From Modicisalibacter sp033446685 (GTDB lineage: Bacteria > Pseudomonadota > Gammaproteobacteria > Pseudomonadales > Halomonadaceae): a stretch of 64,000 bases of DNA. Positions within the stretch are counted from its first letter, which is position 1, and the number at the start of each line of letters is the position of its first letter. The notes below the pieces were generated by a model that worked only from the letters and a program-made list of their open reading frames with translations, did not search any database and was not told the DNA's origin. The position numbers and the translations under genes are program-made. Of this stretch, positions 60,995 to 64,000 are shown in pieces. The DNA lies in assembly GCF_033446685.1 (NCBI RefSeq), contig NZ_JAWQLY010000001.1, positions 1 to 64,000 of the forward strand, read 5' to 3'.

Positions 60995-63196
60995 ATGGAA
61001 ATCAAGGTCAACTATCTCGACAACCTGCGTCAAGAAGCGTTGTTCGACGACTTCACCGTCATCACCGATCAGCCGATCCGCTACAAGGGCGATGGCTCCG
61101 CGCCGGGCCCGTTCGATTACTTCCTGGCCTCCACCGTGCTCTGCGCGGCCTACTTCGTGCGCGTCTACTGCAACGCGCGGGAGATTCCCACCGAGAACAT
61201 CCGGCTGTCGCAGAACAACATCGTCGATCCGGAAAACCGCTACAACCAGATATTCAAGATCCAGGTGGAGCTGCCGGAGGATCTCTCCGAGAAGGATCGC
61301 ACCGGCATCCTGCGCTCCATCGAGCGCTGCTCGGTCAAGCGGGTGATCCAGAACAACCCTGAGTTCCAGATCGAGGCGGTCGAGAACATCGACGAGAATG
61401 CCCAGGCGCTGTTGATGAGCGGTACCGTGGAGAGCGACGAGACCTGGATCGAGGGCAAGGACCTGCCGCTGGAGCAGACCATCGCCAACATGACGGGCAT
61501 CCTCGAAAAGCTCGGCATGAAGATCGAGATCGCCTCGTGGCGCAATATCGTGCCGCACGTCTGGTCGCTGCATATTCGCGACGCCGCTTCGCCGATGTGC
61601 TTCACCAACGGCAAGGGCGCCACCAAGGAGAGCGCGCTGTGCTCGGCACTGGGCGAGTTCATCGAGCGCCTGAGCTGCAACTTCTTCTACAACGACCAGT
61701 TCTTCGGCGAGGAGATCGCCAATAGCGCGTTCGTCCATTACCCGAACGAGAAATGGTTCCAGCCGGGGCCCAACGACGAACTGCCGGCGGAGATTCTGGA
61801 TGACCACTGCCGGGCGATCTACGATCCCGACGGCGAGCTGCGCGGTTCGCACCTGTATGACACTAATTCCGGCCGCACGGATCGCGGCATCGTTTCCTTG
61901 CCCTTCGTGCGCCGGTCGGACGGCGAGACGGTCTGGTTTCCGTCGAATCTGATCGAGAACCTATATCTGAGCAACGGCATGAGCGCCGGCAATACGGTGG
62001 CCGAGGCGCAGGTACAGTGCCTGTCGGAGATCTTCGAGCGGGCGGTGAAGCGGCAGATTATCGAGCAGGAGATCGTGCTGCCCGACGTGCCCCAGAACGT
62101 ACTGGCCAAATACCCCGATATCGTCGAGGGCATCGAGGCGCTGGAGGCGCAGGGCTTCCCGGTGCTGGTCAAGGATGCCTCGCTCGGCGGCCGGTTCCCG
62201 GTGGCCTGCGTTACGTTGATGAACCCCAAGACCGGTGGTGTCTTCGCCTCGTTCGGTGCGCATGCGAGCATGCAGGTGGCGATCGAGCGCAGCCTCACCG
62301 AGCTGCTGCAGGGGCGCAGCTTCGAGGGCATGAGCGACCTGCCGGCGCCGACTTTCAATTCTCAGGCAGTCTCCGAGCCCAACAACTTCGTCGAGCACTT
62401 CATCGATTCCTCCGGGGTGATCTCCTGGCGTTTCTTCAGTGCCCGGGCCGATGTCGAGTTCTGCGATTGGGATTTCTCGGGCTCGACCGACGAGGAAGCG
62501 GCCCGGCTGTTCGGTATCCTCGAAGAGGAAGGTCTGGAAGCCTATGTGGCCGTTCACGAGGACCTGGGCGCGCCGGTTTGCCGCATTCTGGTGCCGGGCT
62601 ATTCCGAGGTGTATCCCGTGGAGGATCTGGTGTGGGATAACACCAACATGGCGCTAGCGTTCCGGGAGGATATCCTCAATATCCATTCGCTCGACGATGG
62701 GCAATTGACCGATCTGCTGGAGCGGCTGGATGAGAGCGAGCTCGACGAGCAGATGAAGATCGTCACCCTGATCGGCATCGAGTTCGACGACAACACCGTC
62801 TGGTCCGAGTTGACCATCCAGGAGCTGAAGCTATTGATTCACCTGGCGCTGAGACAGCACGAGGAGGCGCTGGATCACGTCGAGATGTTCCTGCAGTTCA
62901 ACGACAACACCGTTGCACGTGGTCTGTTCTACCAGGCGGTGCTGGCGGTACTGGAGGTCACGCTGGATGACGAACTGGAACTGGACGACTACCTCTACAA
63001 TTTCAGGCGCATGTTCGGCGCCGAGACCATGGATGCTGCGGTTGGCTTGGTGACCGGCGTGGTGCGCTTCCATGGTTTGACGCCCACCAGCATGAAGCTG
63101 GAAGGGATCGACCGGCACCAGCGCCTGATCGAGAGCTACAAGAAGCTGCACGCGGCGCGGGCTGCCAGGGCGGGGATGGCCCCGTCCCCCGCCTAG
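60995..63196 (+). CDS. OsmC-YcaO domain fusion protein
   Basis: The 733-residue protein starts with an OsmC-like domain (about 1-140, MEIKVNYLDNLRQEALFDDFTVITDQP) and continues with a YcaO domain from about 180 (LGMKIEIASWRNIVPHVWSLHIRDAASP, GKGATKESALCSALGEFIERLSCNFFYN, GMSAGNTVAEAQVQCLSEIFERAVK), where ATP is bound in this superfamily. A C-terminal helical part follows. It is related to the E. coli YcaO linked to S12 methylthiolation. No precursor peptide, dehydrogenase or TfuA gene is adjacent. ATG at 60995; the frame upstream is IS remnant. Confidence 0.9.
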   Translation: MEIKVNYLDNLRQEALFDDFTVITDQPIRYKGDGSAPGPFDYFLASTVLCAAYFVRVYCNAREIPTENIRLSQNNIVDPENRYNQIFKIQVELPEDLSEKDRTGILRSIERCSVKRVIQNNPEFQIEAVENIDENAQALLMSGTVESDETWIEGKDLPLEQTIANMTGILEKLGMKIEIASWRNIVPHVWSLHIRDAASPMCFTNGKGATKESALCSALGEFIERLSCNFFYNDQFFGEEIANSAFVHYPNEKWFQPGPNDELPAEILDDHCRAIYDPDGELRGSHLYDTNSGRTDRGIVSLPFVRRSDGETVWFPSNLIENLYLSNGMSAGNTVAEAQVQCLSEIFERAVKRQIIEQEIVLPDVPQNVLAKYPDIVEGIEALEAQGFPVLVKDASLGGRFPVACVTLMNPKTGGVFASFGAHASMQVAIERSLTELLQGRSFEGMSDLPAPTFNSQAVSEPNNFVEHFIDSSGVISWRFFSARADVEFCDWDFSGSTDEEAARLFGILEEEGLEAYVAVHEDLGAPVCRILVPGYSEVYPVEDLVWDNTNMALAFREDILNIHSLDDGQLTDLLERLDESELDEQMKIVTLIGIEFDDNTVWSELTIQELKLLIHLALRQHEEALDHVEMFLQFNDNTVARGLFYQAVLAVLEVTLDDELELDDYLYNFRRMFGAETMDAAVGLVTGVVRFHGLTPTSMKLEGIDRHQRLIESYKKLHAARAARAGMAPSPA

Positions 63197-63216
63197 CCGC
63201 TATCCGCCTGCACTAT

Positions 63217-63250
63217 AACCTCCCGAGTCAGTTGCCTGGCTCGGGGGTTT
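63217..63250 (+). terminator. rho-independent terminator after the ycaO-like gene
   Basis: AACCTCCCGAG and CTCGGGGGTTT form a stem with one bulge around a 12-base loop, ending in a short T-run, 20 bp after the stop. Confidence 0.7.
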
Positions 63251-63383
63251 ATCGTTCTGGCGCTCGGCATGCGCCGACGAAGGCACAGACCTTTCATGGG
63301 CGTTAAGTTCTCCTTCAGCTTTGCGCTCTAGCGTGGAGCTGTCACCACCGGTGACGATTCCAACAATTCATGAGGAGAAGTCC

Positions 63384-63650
63384 ATGAAAGCCAAGTTGAT
63401 GAGCATTGCCGCACTGGCATTATTGGGCGTGGCCGGCAGTGCGCTGGCCGGCGAGCGCTGCGATGTGCCCGAGGATCAGTGGCAACCTCAGGCCGCACTG
63501 GAAAAGAAACTCTCGGCGATGGGCTGGGACATCAAGCGGGTCAAGCACGACGAAGGCTGCTATGAGGTCTACGCGCTCGATGCCGATGGCCAGCGCCGCG
63601 AGGTTTACTTCGATCCCGCGACCCTCGAGTCGGTGGGCGAGGACGACTGA
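63384..63650 (+). CDS. PepSY domain protein, exported
   Basis: The 88-residue protein has a signal peptide (MKAKLMSIAALALLGVAGSALA) and one PepSY-like domain (ALEKKLSAMGWDIKRVKHDEGCYEVYALDADGQRREVYFDPAT). Such small periplasmic proteins are often next to b-type cytochromes, as here, with a 3-bp gap. GAGGAG precedes the ATG at 63384. Confidence 0.87.
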   Translation: MKAKLMSIAALALLGVAGSALAGERCDVPEDQWQPQAALEKKLSAMGWDIKRVKHDEGCYEVYALDADGQRREVYFDPATLESVGEDD

Positions 63651-63653
63651 ACC

Positions 63654-64000
63654 ATGGCCGCTGACAAGTACGCCACGGTTGGGGTCTGGGATCTGTGGAC
63701 GCGGCTGGTTCACTGGAGTCTGGCGGTGTGCTTTGCCACCGCCTGGTTGACTTCGGGAACCTGGCAGAGCGTTCATGAGTGGGCCGGTTACTCGGTCGCC
63801 GCGCTGGTGGCCTGGCGGGTGATCTGGGGTCTGGTGGGGCCACGCCGCATGCGTTTCAGCAGTTTCGTGCGTTCGCCGACAGTCGCCTGGAATCATCTCA
63901 AGGCGATGCGCTACGGCCGGGAGCCTCGTTACCTGGGCCACAACCCTGCAGGCGGCTGGATGATCGTGGTCCTGCTGTTCGGCCTGGCGTTACAGACATT
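63654..64000 (+). CDS. b-type cytochrome, 5' part
   Basis: The frame is open to the end of the window (115 codons), so this is a partial gene. It reads VWDLWTRLVHWSLAVCF with a likely haem-ligand histidine, then a helix (AALVAWRVIWGLVG), YLGHNPAGGWM and the start of a further helix. This fits the cytochrome b/b6-like family (YceJ or hydrogenase b-subunit type). It should act in inner-membrane electron transfer together with the PepSY protein. Confidence 0.85.
   Translation, partial: MAADKYATVGVWDLWTRLVHWSLAVCFATAWLTSGTWQSVHEWAGYSVAALVAWRVIWGLVGPRRMRFSSFVRSPTVAWNHLKAMRYGREPRYLGHNPAGGWMIVVLLFGLALQT

Overview
This 64 kb window is a chromosomal piece of a GC-rich gammaproteobacterium, most likely a member of the Halomonadaceae (Halomonas and relatives). 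The evidence is the order tRNA-His, tig, clpP, clpX, lon, hupB, ppiD, a queCED operon, a complete flgMN/flgA/flgBCDEFGHIJKL cluster, high GC in nearly all genes, and the style of the accessory proteins. No rRNA, CRISPR array, prophage or complete insertion sequence was seen. The genus is an inference.

Layout. 1-181: two identical tRNA-His genes. 480-8950: protein quality control block (trigger factor, ClpP, ClpX, Lon, HU-beta, PpiD) with a sigma-32-like promoter before lon and strong terminators after clpX, hupB and ppiD. 9108-11625: minus-strand queuosine precursor operon queC-queE-queD ending in a YkgJ-type cysteine cluster gene; QueD is a two-domain form. 11835-13768: a START-like protein and an HDOD-GGDEF protein. 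13969-26565: flagellar genes, flgN, flgM and flgA leftward and flgB to flgL rightward, with sigma-28 promoters before flgM and flgK. 26642-30000: lytic transglycosylase, proS, nitrilase-family hydrolase.

30181-41127: a predicted peptide/amide ligase locus: a zinc-ribbon zincin, then divergent modules built from circularly permuted ATP-grasp, alpha-E and transglutaminase-like proteins, including a DUF2126 amidoligase and an ATP-grasp/alpha-E fusion. 41147-43108: BenE-type transporter and XRE-cupin regulator with a perfect 16-bp palindrome between them. 43111-45550: a three-gene operon (SatD-like cyclase-fold/HTH protein, DUF3307 membrane protein, lipoprotein amidase) preceded by a LexA box embedded in a sigma-70 promoter and by four AT-rich inverted repeats. 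45588-48621: CoxE-like VWA protein, MoxR ATPase and a diguanylate cyclase. 48891-56927: ABC exporter, cytochrome b561, SDR, macrodomain, AHSA1-like, hemerythrin, GDPD, CDF transporter and a small protein.

57023-60590: a run of small unrelated genes (VOC, a broken DAPG-hydrolase-like gene, a TPR-like fragment, GFA, GST, a membrane protein) bounded by integron attC-like sites, with no integrase in view. It ends against an IS66 TnpB remnant. 60995-64000: OsmC-YcaO fusion, PepSY protein and the start of a b-type cytochrome.

The strongest candidates for something new are the SOS/inverted-repeat-controlled SatD operon, the doubled ATP-grasp/alpha-E/transglutaminase locus, and the integrase-less cassette array.
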